In this document: piece by piece, positions 41,276 through 52,640 of the stretch
Numbering within the stretch: the stretch's first letter is position 1
How the letters are laid out: each line of letters begins with the position of its first letter
Assembly (NCBI RefSeq): GCF_032452875.1
Contig: NC_083883.1
Location: forward strand, 53,814,698 to 53,878,697
Origin: Bos javanicus
Taxonomy: Eukaryota; Chordata; Mammalia; Artiodactyla; Bovidae
Direction of reading: 5' to 3'
DNA length: 64,000 bases
Made by a program: the position numbers and the translations under genes
Notes under the pieces: model-generated
Databases searched by the model: none
Told to the model about the DNA's origin: nothing
What the model saw: only the letters and a program-made list of their open reading frames with translations

Positions 41276-42330
41276 TCACTATAACTTTAAAGGTGCGTTT
41301 TGAACTTGTAGAGAGTACATATACTCCTTGCTTTATTTAATATTATTTTAGCAATTCTTTGTCTTTTGAATTTCTAAGTATAATCATCTTACTCACTCCC
41401 TGGGGGTAAAAAAAAAGCCAACTAAGATTTTGATTAGAATGGCTAGAATTTACAGACCAATTGTGGGAAAACTGATACTTTTGTAATACTGAGTAATATG
41501 TATCTATACTTATTTTGTTCTTTAATTTCTATCCATGAGTTTTTACATTTTGATGTAAAAATCTTGGCATTAAAAAACAGTATTCCTGAGTATTTTTGTG
41601 GGTTTGGATACTATTTTAATTAATTAATTAAAATGTCACAAATTGTGACAGTGATAAATTCACTTATTAGGTCTAGTAGAGTTCTTGGTAAATTCCTTGT
41701 AACTTTCTACATACAAAATTAGATCATCTGCAAAGACAGTTTTACTTCTTCCTCCCTAATTGTGGTGCCTTTATTTTATTTTCCTGCCTTCTTGTACTGG
41801 CTAGGACTTCCCATAAAGATGTGAACAGATACTGCTTGACTAATCTCCAAATTTAGGGGGAAATACTCAATATTACAACAATAAGTATGCTGCTTACCAC
41901 TAAATTTTCAGATACTCAATGACAGATTGATAAAATTTATTTCTATTCCTAAATTTGCAAAGTATATTTCATTTATAACTAGGTGTTAAATTTAGTAAAA
42001 TGCTTTTTCTCCATCTAGTAAAAATAATTGTGTCATATTTTCTTTTCATTTGTTAATACCATGAATTTCTTAATTGATTTTTGTTGGTTAAATAAACTTT
42101 GCATTTCTGGGATAAATCCCAATCAGCCATGATGTATTATCCCTTTTAATAGGTAGGTCTGCAATTTTCTTATCTTGTAATATCTGTCTGGCTGTAATTT
42201 TTCACTTATTTGTTTGTTTGATTAAAATGTGTTTGTGTCATGAACCGGGGAATCATGTCTTTTTGGCTCACTTTTTTTTCTTATATGTTAAGAATGTAGT
42301 AATAGTTTGTTGAATGAATTAATGAATGGA

Positions 42331-42846
42331 TGAGTAAATTATTTCTGGTTATAATAGGTGAAAAGTACTTTATGAGCCCTGAAGCATAAAGCACACACAA
42401 GGAGTAGATTAGGTTTAGATTAGAAACATGGGTTTCACAGTAGTAGCTTAGAACTATATTGGTACTTTTATAGAGCTCAGAGTCGGAAGTAATCAATTTT
42501 ATTGTAGTGAATGAATTCAGAATCAGGAAGCTTCACCTAGCCTGACTTCGAGAAGACTCTATTATTTTCTTTCCTCTACCTATGGGGCCAGTAGGAGCTC
42601 AGGCAGCACTTTGCTATTCATACACACAAATGTTTAAGACTCTCCTTTTCCACAGGGGGAAACAATGCTACTGATCTGCTTCTGTGTCTAAATGTACATA
42701 ACCCTGCTCATCTACAGACCTGTAAAACTTTCCTTTCACAGTGAGATCTGTTATAGGCATATAATAGAGGACCTATGAGATTTTTCAGGGATGTATAAAA
42801 ATGTCTGCAACCTGAAAATATGTCATGGCTTTAATATATTGTGAAT
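42331..42846. other. no recognised feature
   Basis: Unassigned AT-rich sequence between the L1M end and the next SINE. Confidence 0.4.
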
Positions 42847-43071
42847 GTGTGTATGTATGCTCAGTCGCTAAGTCATGTCTGACTCCTTTGCAGCCCCATG
42901 GACTGTAGCTCACCAGGCTCCTCTGTCCATGGGATTTTCCAGGCAAGAACACTGGAGTGGGTTGCCATTTCCTTCTACAGGGGATCTTCCCAACCTAGGG
43001 ATGGAACCCGAGTTTCCTGCATCTCCCACATTAGCAGGCAGATTCTTTACTATTGAGCCACCTGGGAAGCC
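42847..43071 (-). mobile_element. Bov-tA SINE
   Basis: Reverse full-length copy: (TG)n-linked tail gtatgctcagtcgctaag and head complement ending cacctgggaagcccc. Confidence 0.95.
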
Positions 43072-44145
43072 CCATATATATATAACTGAAAAAGAGAAAT
43101 AAACAAATACACAATGTCTATGAAATGTCACATTATCCAAACTTCACCAACTATTCAATTTGGTGTTCAAAATTTTTGTGGCATTTGAAAATAATCTATA
43201 TCTTTAGTTTTTAAATTTTCTGCTTTAGAAGAATTCCTGGGTATATTATGAGTCCCTAAGTGATCAGAGCCAATCTTAAATTAAAATGGGCTTCTAGAAG
43301 CCAGCTAATTTCAAAAACTTCAAAAGTTATAAAAATTCTTACAAAATATATGCAAATCAGCAATTGGATCTAACATGTGATCCAGTCACTGGTCACAGTG
43401 TTTAGTGTGGTGTGGGATGGGCCTCAGACATAAGAGTGCCTCCTGTTCCTAGAAAAGATCATGAAATGACCTGTTCTTTGTCTGGGGGAACACATGTGTT
43501 TCCTTTCAGAGATGATGGACTGTGCTTTTGTTTATGATGGCCAAGTCTTTGGTTCTGATTATTTTATAGGTAAAATAGCCTAAGTTTCAAATGAGAGGAA
43601 GGAGTTTTCCCCTTATTCCAATGCCTTTTGGCTGGTTGGTTAAATGGCAAAAGCGTCTGATATTATTCATCAGAGATTTGTTGAAAATAGGAAGGCAGCT
43701 TCTGGGTTGAGGCAGGCTGATGGAACTTTGAGGGTTTAGAAAATAAGACTGCTGCCCATTTGAAGGACCAGGCCAGGTTCTGGTCAGGTCATACACTCCT
43801 CTTTCACAGACAGGTCTCATGTATGTACTAAGTTAAACCAGGCTAAGCTTGTCCCTCCCAGTGGACCACAGACACCTCTGCCTGAGAGGCATGCCTCAGT
43901 ATCCACAGGACACCTGTTCTTGGGAGACACCAGAGTGCATGAAAACCCGCTGCCTTTAGGTCCATGACTGCCAAACATGGCTAACGAGTGGAACTCTGGG
44001 GAACTTTGCTAGGGCCAGCTTCCAGATGGGCTGACCCAGCATCTTGGGAGGAAGGGCTAGGAATCTGTGTCCTCAGCACATTTGCTGGATGATTCTGTGA
44101 AGTTGGTTCTAGGTAACAATTGTTCTAGATAGGCTTTCTCTGTCC
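43072..44145. other. no recognised repeat
   Basis: About 1.07 kb unassigned. At 43990-44110 there is text loosely resembling a hAT-type MITE (ggctgacccagcatcttggg) but not enough to call. Confidence 0.4.
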
Positions 44146-44375
44146 ACACTATGGACACCTGGGGCTGGATCATTCTTTGTAGTGGGGGCTGTCTTGTACA
44201 TTGTAGGATGTTTAGTAGCATCCCTGGCCTCTCCTTGCTAGATGCTAGTGGTACCACTTCCTGAGCCCCTCCCAATTCATGGAATGATGACCAAAAAAAT
44301 AACTCTGGACATTGCCACAAGTGCTCAGGGGGGCAAATTCCCTCCCCCATGGTAGCCACTATTCTAGACCATTCT
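44146..44375 (-). mobile_element. MER5A-type hAT-Charlie MITE
   Basis: Reverse copy in order: acctggggctggatcattc, gtaggatgtttagtagcatc, cctggcctctccttgctag, atgctagtggtaccac, gggcaaattccctccccc. Confidence 0.88.
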
Positions 44376-44883
44376 GTATTATGTCAACTACAAATTGGCA
44401 CTTGCCATGGGCATTTGCCATCTAACTCTACAAGGATTAAGTCATGTGCTGCTGCAGCTGATGACCTTCAACAACCCCTGAAAGGAGTTCAGGATGGAGA
44501 GCAATGAGGTATTCTATCAATAGGGAAAAACTGGCAGGACAGGTCTTCAGATAGATATTTTCAGGAGCTGATTTCATGAGTCCAATTATTGTATCTCCTC
44601 ATATTTAGAAAAGCACTAAAATCCTTCATGGTGATGACTCCTTATGACTAGCAAAAGCTTCATGAGACTAGTAGAAATCTGCTGGGAAAATATACGCTTG
44701 ATTGCATGTACTCACCCTTTCCCTAAACCACATGTATACTGTCTTTTCCCCTTACCTCTTTGGAACAATTTCTCAGGGCTATCTGAGGTGCTATTTCACA
44801 GGTTACAGCAATCATTCTGCCCCAAATAAAACTCAATTTGCGACTCTCTCATTGTACATCTTTTTTTTAAGTAGACAATTATA
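44376..44883. other. no recognised feature
   Basis: Unassigned; short plus-strand frames near 44644-44829 have no recognisable domain. Confidence 0.4.
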
Positions 44884-45125
44884 ATATTAATGCTGACAAT
44901 GATGATAATGAAGACAGAGATTATTCAGAGCCAGGCTCTGTGCCATCAAGTTACTACAGCTTATTTTGCTTAATTCTCATGATAATATTGTTAGGCATCA
45001 TTCTTATCACCATTTTATAAGGTTTGGAAAAGATTCAGAGCACTTAAACACTTTTCTCAAGGTCATGTGTGATCATAGTTTGAATCCATCTGTGTTTGAC
45101 TTCAAAGTGGGTGCCGGTGTCAGCT
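44884..45125 (-). mobile_element. MIR SINE
   Basis: Antisense MIR: gagccaggctctgtgcc, cttaattctcatgataat, ccattttataaggtttgg, tctcaaggtcatgtgtg. Confidence 0.65.
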
Positions 45126-45460
45126 AGACCCAGAGGGGCAATGAGACTCATCCTCATCCTTATCCTCCAGTGTGTACTTGTCACCATTTAACAATTCACA
45201 ACCCCTAATGTCTAGTCCATAAGATCCGTGTTCTTTAGCCTGGCAGGCCAGGCTGGCTTTGATCTGCTGTTCTGATCTGGCCTTATACCAATCTCCTCTC
45301 CGACCCTGAATGTGTCCTGCTAATTTCTACTCTAGGGCTATTTCTTTCATTCTAAGGTCTCAAACTCAAAAGTCTACAGGGAGCTAGAAGGCAAAAATGA
45401 AAAAAGAAAGTAGTACAAGATGCTTAAGGGCAAATAAACTTTTAGCCTCATTTGGGGAAA
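45126..45460. other. possible L2 trace at 45235-45360, otherwise unassigned
   Basis: ggccttataccaatctcc and ctgctaatttctactctagg loosely fit L2; not enough for a firm call. Confidence 0.35.
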
Positions 45461-45475
45461 CCTTGGGAATGGTGG

Positions 45476-45694
45476 CTGCTGCTGCTGAGCCGCTCAGTCA
45501 TGTCCAACTCTTTGTCACCCTATGGACAACAGCCTGCCAGGTTTCTCTGTCCATGGGATTCACCTGGCAAGAATACTGGAGTGGGGTGCCATTTCCTACT
45601 CCAGGGGATCTTCCCAGCCCAGGGATCAAACCCAAGTCTCTTACATCTCCTGCATTGGCAGGCAGGTTCTTTACCACTAGTGCCACATGGGAAG
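45476..45694 (-). mobile_element. Bov-tA/BOV-A type SINE
   Basis: Reverse copy with a gctgctgctgagccgctcag tail (GCT repeat like BOV-A2) but a full tRNA head. A perfect 15-bp duplication ccttgggaatggtgg lies at 45461-45475 and 45695-45709. Confidence 0.95.
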
Positions 45695-45944
45695 CCTTGG
45701 GAATGGTGGGGACTGTGGCAAATTAGAGGGCAACTGCTTCTCCATCTCACCCTGTGACAAAGTGTACTGGAATTATTGGATTTTTGCACTATTTTAAGAA
45801 AACCTGGCAATTGTAGTAATACATATCACACCAATTTTTAAATTTTGGTAGATCATTTAAGTTAAAAAAAAAAAAACAAAACTGTGGCCTGGTTCTGGGC
45901 TGAATCTGGGCCTCCACTTTGAAACTTCTGCCCTAACCTCCTTT

Positions 45945-46239
45945 CTAAGACTTTTGTGCATTTATTTGGGTCCTTCTCATACTCCAAGGCTGGTCTCAGG
46001 GCCCACAGCCATGTATCTTCCCTGGATCACTCCTGACTCCTGTCCAGTATCTTTATCATTTACACCACATATCCTGGCCCTTGGTGATGTAAATGGTTTG
46101 ATTTGTCCTTTATTTCACATGTTCTTTCATTTTGTCTCCCCAATACCAGTTAAAGTTGCTTCAAGAAATAGGACCCTGATATCTATTTTCTTTTGAATTC
46201 CTTACAGCATAGCGCAGAATTCAACACTCAAAACACCCA
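45945..46239 (+). mobile_element. possible L2 LINE 3' end
   Basis: tgtcctttatttcacatgtt, gttgcttcaagaaatagg and the run toward agtaaatatgtgttcaac (resuming after a SINE at 46482) fit an L2 end poorly to moderately. Confidence 0.4.
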
Positions 46240-46250
46240 CAGTAAATATG

Positions 46251-46471
46251 CACGTGTGCCAAGTCACTTGGTCGTGTCCGACTCTTTGAGACCCTGTGGA
46301 CAGTAACCCATCAAGGTCCTCTGTCCATGGGATTCTCCAGACAAGAATTCTGGAGTGGGTTGCCCTGCCCTCCTCCAGGGCATCTTCCTGACCCAGGGAT
46401 CAAGTCCACGTCTCTTACACCTCCTGCATTGGCAGGCAGATTCCTTACCACTAGCACCACTTGAGAAGTTC
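46251..46471 (-). mobile_element. Bov-tA SINE
   Basis: Reverse full-length copy. A perfect 11-bp duplication cagtaaatatg lies at 46240-46250 and 46472-46482. Confidence 0.96.
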
Positions 46472-46482
46472 CAGTAAATATG

Positions 46483-47090
46483 TGTTCAACTAAATAAACA
46501 TCCTTCTTCACAGCCAATCCTGATCTCCTGGGTTGGCATGTAAACCTGATTCTCTCATTTGTTCATTGAAGACTATATGACAGATCTGCATTCAGCCTAC
46601 AGGACCTTTTATAAATGTAAAAAAACATAACTTAATCACCCTTAGCCTTCTTTATCTCTAGGCTAAAAGCTCCAAATACTTTGAGAAAATTATATGAGAC
46701 CTTGATTTGCTCAACTTTGGTTATTGTTCAAAAACTAGACCCCTGTATATATATGTGTGTGTGTATGTGTGTGTGTGTGTGTGCATATATATATAGTTTC
46801 ACTAATTCTTTTTCAGTTTCTCAATTTGGAAAAAAGATAAAAATATAGATTATTCCCCCCCTCACCCTTTTCTAGTTAAAGTGATAGATTCAGAGATGTA
46901 TAAAACTAAGGTCATTTTGTTGATTATGATGCAGAGAAATGGCTAACATTCAAATCCTCAACCACCTGTCAACAGGCATTTGCAGTACCATGACTTGAGA
47001 ACCCTCTAGGAAAATGTAAATTTGTTAATAACTTTATTTACATTTATTTATTTATAAATGGAGCATTGGCTCAAAATCCCTATGGTCTCT
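46483..47090. other. unassigned, with a TA/TG microsatellite at 46745-46795
   Basis: The microsatellite is a compound (TA)n(TG)n(TA)n of about 50 bp. A short C run follows at about 46855. No other feature. Confidence 0.5.
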
Positions 47091-47292
47091 GTTAGGTATA
47101 AGCTATGTGCAGACTTTAATTTTCCTGTTAAAAAGTAGTACATGATCCTTATAGAAACTTTAGAAGATACAGTCAATCAAAGAGAAAATATAAGTCATCT
47201 ATGATCTGAGTACCCAGAGAACTGGGTTTTTTTAGTCACTTACACATATTCATATGTGTATACATATGTGTACATATTCATATGTACACATG

Positions 47293-47375
47293 TATTGGGT
47301 TGGTCAAAAAGTTGTTCATGTTTTTCTCTAAGATGGTACAATGAAACATGAACAAACTTTTTGGCAAACGCAAGA
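47293..47375. mobile_element. mariner-type MITE
   Basis: Left terminus tattgggttggtcaaaaagt and internal loop; the right arm acaaactttttggcaaacgc is its near complement with decayed last bases. About 83 bp with a TA at the left boundary. This is the palindromic mariner MITE form known from ruminants; no transposase. Confidence 0.88.
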
Positions 47376-47449
47376 GTGTAGGCATAATGTATAATATTAT
47401 ATATATATATAATGTATAATATTATATGTATAATATAATATATATATTA

Positions 47450-47572
47450 GAGTCAGAAATGGTAACCCATTCCAATATTCTTGCCTGGAAAATCCCATAG
47501 ATAGAGGAGTCTGGTGGGCTGTAGCCCATAGGGTCACAAAGAGCTGGACACAACTGAAGCAACTTAGCACAC
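47450..47572 (+). mobile_element. Bov-tA SINE, 3' part
   Basis: aaatggtaacccattccaat to gaagcaacttagcacac. The tRNA head is missing. Confidence 0.88.
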
Positions 47573-47630
47573 AAGCGTAATTTTTATATAAATGGAATAA
47601 TTTTATACATATCATTTCAACAAGGAAGCC

Positions 47631-48126
47631 ATCAGAATTTTGTTGTTGTAAGTAACAGAAACAACTATGACCTTTGCAAGAAAAAAGAACCTATTGGAAA
47701 GACACCAAGAAGGCTCGAAGGTCAAATACTAATCTGAACAATCAGGCCATGAGGAGGCTGGGGGTCAGGTGAATCTTGGAATCTAGGTAGCAGGACAAAT
47801 TTTTCACAGTGTTTCCATTGGGAAGATCCAGTCATTTCCTGGCATTACAGCACTCCACTCAAGATATGAGTTTCTGGAGGTTTGACTGGCCTAGCTAGAC
47901 CACATGCTTGGACTGCTGGTATAATTTTCCAGGTTTTTCACAACATAATCCTTGGAAGCATCTTCACATTGGAATCTAGGAGGGTGCAATGCCCTGCTAA
48001 AACAACCTACATGGTGGCTTTACATATAAATGCTCACTCTGAATGACAGGTCCCATCCCATGTCACTGGGGTGGGGGCAGGGAAGTTGCAAAAGCCAAGG
48101 TGATCACCAGTAGAAGAGAGAGGAAA
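47631..48126. other. possible old repeat, not identified
   Basis: The opening ttgttgtaagtaacagaaac and the later tgactggcctagctagacc resemble an old mammalian repeat seen elsewhere in genomes, but I cannot name it. Confidence 0.35.
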
Positions 48127-48347
48127 GGACTTCCTTGGTGGTTCAAGGGTTAAGAATCCTGTTGCCAATGAAAGGAACAGGGATTCTATCTCTAGTCTGG
48201 GAAGATTCCACATGCTTTGGAGAAGCTAAGCCCAGGCACCACAACTACTGAGCCTGTGTTCTAGAGCCCATGGGCCACAACTAGAGAAAGCCTGAGAGCA
48301 GCAATGAAGACCCAGAGCAGCCAATAAGTAAATGAATTGCTTTGAAA
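48127..48347 (+). mobile_element. CHR-type tRNA-Glu SINE
   Basis: ggacttccttggtggttcaag head with decayed B box, body acaactactgagcctgtg, tail aataagtaaatgaattgc. Flanks share an imperfect agagagagga(g)aaa duplication (48115-48126 and about 48348-48361). Confidence 0.88.
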
Positions 48348-48539
48348 GAGAGAGAGGAGAAATACTGGGCAGCCAAAACCCAAATGTCCACTGCATATAT
48401 TTTCTTGCGTTATTATCTTATAAGCATCCAGGATGTAACTGAACGTTCTCCCTTAGCAGTTTATCTTTCGGTTGTATAATACTCTGTGACGTGGCTAGAC
48501 CATACTTTATTTGGTATAATTAGACATTTTTGTCTATGT

Positions 48540-48612
48540 TTTTCAGTACCCTATCCCTACTACTTAGTCCCTAGCACAGAATAGATGCCTAGTAAATATT
48601 CATTGAATTAGT
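48540..48612 (+). mobile_element. L2 LINE terminal fragment
   Basis: ttagtccctagcacagaatag, atgcctagtaaatattc and attgaattag follow the last ~70 bp of L2. Confidence 0.6.
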
Positions 48613-48690
48613 TTGTATTCTAATTGTTTATATACTGTTACAAGGACAACTTGGGAGTTGTTCTTAGGACACACTCATGATTATATCTAA

Positions 48691-48782
48691 TAGGGTGACC
48701 AAATTGCCCTGGCTTGCCCAGGGCTTTCTTAAGATCCCATGTCCTGGGCCCCACCTAAGCCCTGGGCAAACTGTCACCCTAT
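48691..48782. mobile_element. palindromic MITE
   Basis: Perfect terminal inverted repeat TAGGGTGAC / GTCACCCTA, with inner partly complementary words (gccctggcttgcccaggg, aagccctgggcaaac). About 92 bp. This is a known style of mammalian DNA-transposon MITE; I do not assign a family. Confidence 0.75.
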
Positions 48783-48884
48783 AAGGGGTTCTGCACCCAA
48801 TTCCAGTGTGGCAGGGTGAGGGGTGTTACCCTATACCATCAAGCAATTCCCTGACACCAGCTGGGAGCCCTACAATTCAACTCA

Positions 48885-49565
48885 ATTCTAACACTATCTA
48901 CCTGGAGATGGAGCCTATAGGTTAAGGGCTTAGTCCTACAAGACTGCACCTGACCCCCCAGTTCAGAAGACAATCACAAGTCCAGTTGTTACTTGTGCTT
49001 CTGGTCAACTGGCTGAGGTCAGACATTCCAATAACTCCAACTCGGGTTTGATTAATTTCCTAGAGCAGGTCAGAGAACTCAGAGAAACCTTTTACTCACT
49101 AGATCACTGGTTTATTATAAAAGGATATAACTCAGGAACAGCCAGATGGAAGAGGTATATACGGCAAGGCATGGGGAAAAGGGACACAGCTTCCAGGCCT
49201 CCTCCCCAAACCCCCATGTGTTAACCAGCCCAGAAGCTCTCAAACCCCCTCCTTTTGGATTTTTATGGAGGCTTCATTACACAGGTATGTTTGAATAAAT
49301 CATTTGCCACTGGTGATTGATTCAACCTCCAGCCCTACTTCCTTCCCCAGAGGTCACCCTCTAATCACCTGACTTGTCCCTTTGGTAACCAACCCCATTC
49401 TCAGATGCTTCCAAAAGTCACTTTATTAACACAATAAGAGATACATTCTGCCCTTATCACAGGAAATTCCAAGGGTTTTAGAAGCTCAGTGCCAGAAAAC
49501 AAAACAGGCTGAAGACGAAATATATATTTCTTATTATACAACACAGTATCCCACACTACTAAGAA
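48885..49565 (-). mobile_element. old retroviral LTR, reverse
   Basis: ctgaggtcagacattccaat, tagatcactggtttattata, tttggatttttatggaggc, aggaaattccaagggttt and aaatatatatttcttatt match an old mammalian LTR in reverse order. The minus-strand AATAAACC complement at about 49109-49116 is its likely polyadenylation signal. Confidence 0.65.
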
Positions 49566-49901
49566 ACCACACTCTGAACTGCATTCTGGAGGTCTTATCT
49601 TCTCATGGTGAGCAGACATACAGAAAATTCACCCAAGGATAAAGAAGGCTGCCCAAAGCTCTGAGAAGCTACTAAAACCATCCCCATCATACCTTCTTCT
49701 CTGTGCCCCTACTCTTCTTCCACCATGCCTACCCAGGGCCAGTCATGAGGAGTGGTGAGAAAGAACATCAGGGTAAAGGCAAGGCAGGGGCCAGCTGAGA
49801 GGCATAGTCTCCAGCCTGGAGCTATGACTCATCCCTTAGTCATCCCTCTTCGAGTTCCACTCTGTCGTCAGGCACTCTAGCTGTACCCTAGAGAACAATA
49901 G
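49566..49901. other. no recognised feature
   Basis: Unassigned sequence between two LTRs of opposite orientation. Confidence 0.4.
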
Positions 49902-50385
49902 TGTTAGAGAAAACACTGACTGAAACCACCCAACCTAGCCAGGTACCATAGTAACCATTTGCAAGAGTTATTTCATGACAGGAGGTTCTGATAAGGAACC
50001 TGGAACTAACAAGCCACCACCAACCAGAAGAATTCAGGAAAGGTCAAAAGGAGATGCCACCTGTCCTACCAACCCCCCAGAATCCTTCTTGCTGAAATGC
50101 ATCCTCACTGAGCAATGAGGGCGCCACCAGGAAGAATCCTGAGTCAGAGTGACTGGCCAAAGACAACCTGGAAACTAATCCCATCACCATAAAACCTGAC
50201 ACTGTGAGCCATGTGGCAGAGCAGTCCTCCTGGGTTCCCTGACCCTCCTGCTCTCCTCCCGGGCACCCCTTCCCAGTAAAGTCTCTTGCTCTTTCAGCAC
50301 GTGTGTCCCCTCAGACAATTCATTTCTGAGTGTTAGACATGAGCCCACTCTCAGGCCCTGGAAGGGGGTCCTCCTTCCTGTAATA
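49902..50385 (+). mobile_element. solo LTR of a class I-like ruminant endogenous retrovirus
   Basis: Starts TGTTAGAGAAAAC. It has a TATA-like accataaaacctgac (about 50188), an AGTAAAG signal after a C-rich stretch (50275-50281), a U5-like acaattcatttctgagtg, and ends ttcctgtaata where CA has become TA. 484 bp; no internal genes. Confidence 0.75.
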
Positions 50386-50440
50386 CCTTTGTCTCAGTTT
50401 TCTCATCCCTTTAATGGGGACTGTGGTCCAATGGGCACAG
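50386..50440 (+). mobile_element. MIR fragment
   Basis: ttgtctcagttttctcatcc and tttaatggggactgtgg are the sense MIR core, cut on the left by the solo LTR. Confidence 0.5.
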
Positions 50441-50657
50441 TCAGGCAGGGCTGGACCTTAGCTTCCTCTCTGATGGGCCACAGGTGCCACCGCATACCCC
50501 AGGCTCCACCAACCTCATGGCCTCACATCAGCCCAGTGCTCACTTTCTTCCCTGATCAGCCCCAGGACCACGTGAACTGGTGACCCCCTACTGAGCATTA
50601 AGTTAGATAATATATTTTTACAGGGATAGCCATTGAAATTCATCTTGCCTGTATTCT

Positions 50658-51545
50658 TTTTTTTTAATTATTTATTTTTAATTGGGTAAAAAATGGAAAC
50701 AGTGACAGACTTTATTTTCTTGGGCTCCAAAGTCACTGTAGACAGTGACTGCAGCCATGAAATTGAAGGATGCTTGCTCCTTGGAAGAAAAGCTATGACC
50801 AACCTAGAGAGAGTATTAAAAAGCAGAGACATTACTTTGCTGACAAAGGTCCATATAGTCAAAGCTATGGTTTCTCCAGTAGTCATGTACAGATGTGACA
50901 GTTGGACCATAAAGAAGGCTGAGTGCTGATGAATTGATGCTTTTGAACTGTGGTGCTGGAGAAGACTCTTGAAAGTCCCTTGGACAGCAAGGAGATCAAA
51001 CCAGTAAATCCTAAAGGAAATCAACCCTGAATATTCATTGGGAGGATTGATGCTGAAGCTGAAGCTCCAATACTTTGGCACCTGATGCAAAGAGCCAACT
51101 CAGTGGAAAAGAACCTGATGCTGGAAAGGATTGAGGTCAGGAAGAGAGGAGGGCAAAAGAGGATGAAATGGTTAGATGGCATCACCAACTCAATGGATAT
51201 GAGTTTGAGCAAACTCTGGGAGATAGGGAAGGACAAAGAAGTCTGCTATGCTGCAGTCTATGGGGTCGCAAAGAGTCAGACAGGATAGAGCAACGAACAA
51301 CAACAAATAATTAATTCAAGGATAATTGCCTTACAAAATTGTGTTGGTTTCTTCCATACATCAACATGAATCAGCCATAGGTATATATACGTTCCCTCCC
51401 TCTTAAACCTCCTTCCCACTCTACCCCATCCTACCCCTCTAGGTTGTCACAGAACATGGGTTTGATTTCCCTGCATCATACAGCAAATTCCCACTGGGAA
51501 TCTATTATACTTATGGTAATGTATATGCTTCCATACAACAATAAA
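50658..51545 (-). mobile_element. artiodactyl L1 3' end, antisense, split by BovB
   Basis: Poly-A complement at 50658-50687. After the BovB it continues with aaggataattgccttacaa, acatcaacatgaatcagcc, ctctaggttgtcacagaac and catacagcaaattcccactg. No ORF. Confidence 0.88.
50688..51302 (+). mobile_element. BovB LINE 3' fragment, older type
   Basis: Starts aaatggaaacagtgacagac and ends agagcaacgaacaacaac. Conceptual DFIFLGSKVTVDSDCSHE is followed by a stop near 50929 and a 1-base loss near 51079. Inserted in the tail of an L1; the flanks share ttaatt. Confidence 0.94.
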
Positions 51546-52040
51546 GCCAAGCATTTCTTTCTCCTGCTTGTGAATAAACTGAGTTCAGCAGTAGGAAAAG
51601 AGCCTGTGCCCCTCTGCAGGCAGTGATGAGGCCCCCAAGTCTCAGGAAGCACCCAGGAAGACTGTCCAGCTGGGGTCACTGTGGGACCAGGATCCACCTG
51701 GAGGGTGACCTCATAATATATTACCACACTTCAAGAATTCACACCAGGAACCATCTACTGCCTAATGGCGAGTGCCGTCTTTTCAGGTATATTTTTTTCT
51801 GAAAATCCATCTTTTATTTTTATCAAATAGTACATATATGGAGTTTTCAAAAGCCCAACAGTACCCATAAGTCTTATAACAGACATTAGCAGCCTTCTGC
51901 CCCTCCTCTTTCACTCCTGATTCCATCTTCCCTAAGACAAACCTCTTTTTGCTCTTTGAACTATTTCTCACATTGTCATCACCACGTTTTCAGATAGCAC
52001 ACTTATTCTTCCACTTGTTGGTTTTAAAAATGTATGTGTT
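51546..52040. other. no recognised repeat
   Basis: Unassigned, including T-rich sequence at 51785-51830. Confidence 0.4.
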
Positions 52041-52366
52041 GAACTTCCTTGGTGGTACAGTAGATGAAGAATCTGCTTGACAATGCAGGGGACTTGGGTT
52101 TGATCCCTGATTGGGGAAGATGTCACATGCCGAGGAGCAGCTGAGCCCATGTGCCACAACTACTCAGCCTGGACTCTAGAGCTTGGGAGCCACAGCTACT
52201 GCAGTCCATGTGCCTAGAGCCTGTGCTCCATAACAAAAGAAGCCAGTGCAATGAGAAGTCCAAGCACTTCAATGAAGAGCAGTCCTGCTCGCTACAAATA
52301 CAAAAAAGCCTGAGCCGCATGAGGACCCAGGGTGGCAAAAAATAAAATAAGTAAAAAAATGAAAAA
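52041..52366 (+). mobile_element. CHR-type tRNA-Glu SINE, long body
   Basis: gaacttccttggtggtacag head, body repeats (cacaactactcagcctgg, acagctactgcagtcc, ataacaaaagaagccag), and an A-rich tail (aaaataaaataagtaaaa). Confidence 0.9.
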
Positions 52367-52370
52367 AAGG

Positions 52371-52432
52371 AATGAAGTACTGACACATGCTACAACCCTG
52401 GATGAACCTTGAAAACATTATAAAAATACAGT
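52371..52432 (+). mobile_element. L1M 3' scrap
   Basis: aatgaagtactgacacatgc, then tggatgaaccttgaaaac, the same text as the L1M at about 63650-63700. Confidence 0.65.
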
Positions 52433-52461
52433 AATAAAAAAAATATATAGGTGTCCTCTAA

Positions 52462-52640
52462 CACAGTGGTGCTCAAAGGGTGGCCCCTGGACCCCTAGCA
52501 CGAGTAGCACCTGGACACTTACCAGAAAAGCAAATTCTTGGATCCATCCCAGACCCGTGGAATCAGAAGCTTTGAGGGCTTCAGACAAGTCCTTGGTGAT
52601 ATTGATGCAGCAGGAGTTTGATAAACGCTGTATTGTGTCT
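52462..52640 (+). mobile_element. hAT-Charlie-type MITE
   Basis: cacagtggtgctcaaaggg, cctggacccctagcacgag, gcaaattcttggatccatcc, agacccgtggaatcagaag and gatgcagcaggagtttg follow a common MITE order. Confidence 0.65.

Larger units (their letters stand above)
39475..42330 (-). mobile_element. ancient L1M LINE, antisense, broken by four elements
   Basis: Antisense 3' UTR text (gtctcattttggcttaaatt) and ORF2 text (gttgtcttttt..., aattaatttttgtgtatag, agatcatctgcaaagacag, tactggctaggacttccc) appear in the order expected for one L1M. Later insertions sit at 39757-39918, 40114-40318, 40322-40845 and 41079-41275. No open frame survives. Confidence 0.78.
47100..47630 (+). mobile_element. old AT-rich LINE-like remnant hosting a MITE and a SINE
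   Basis: aaagtagtacatgatcctt, actttagaagatacag and gtacccagagaactgggt resemble an old L1-related 3' region. It is interrupted by a mariner MITE (47293-47375) and a partial Bov-tA (47450-47572). The AT-rich tract 47394-47449 is simple sequence. Confidence 0.4.

Noticed and set aside
46745..46795. Possible Z-DNA regulatory element in (TG)n
   Set aside because: An ordinary compound microsatellite with no supporting context.
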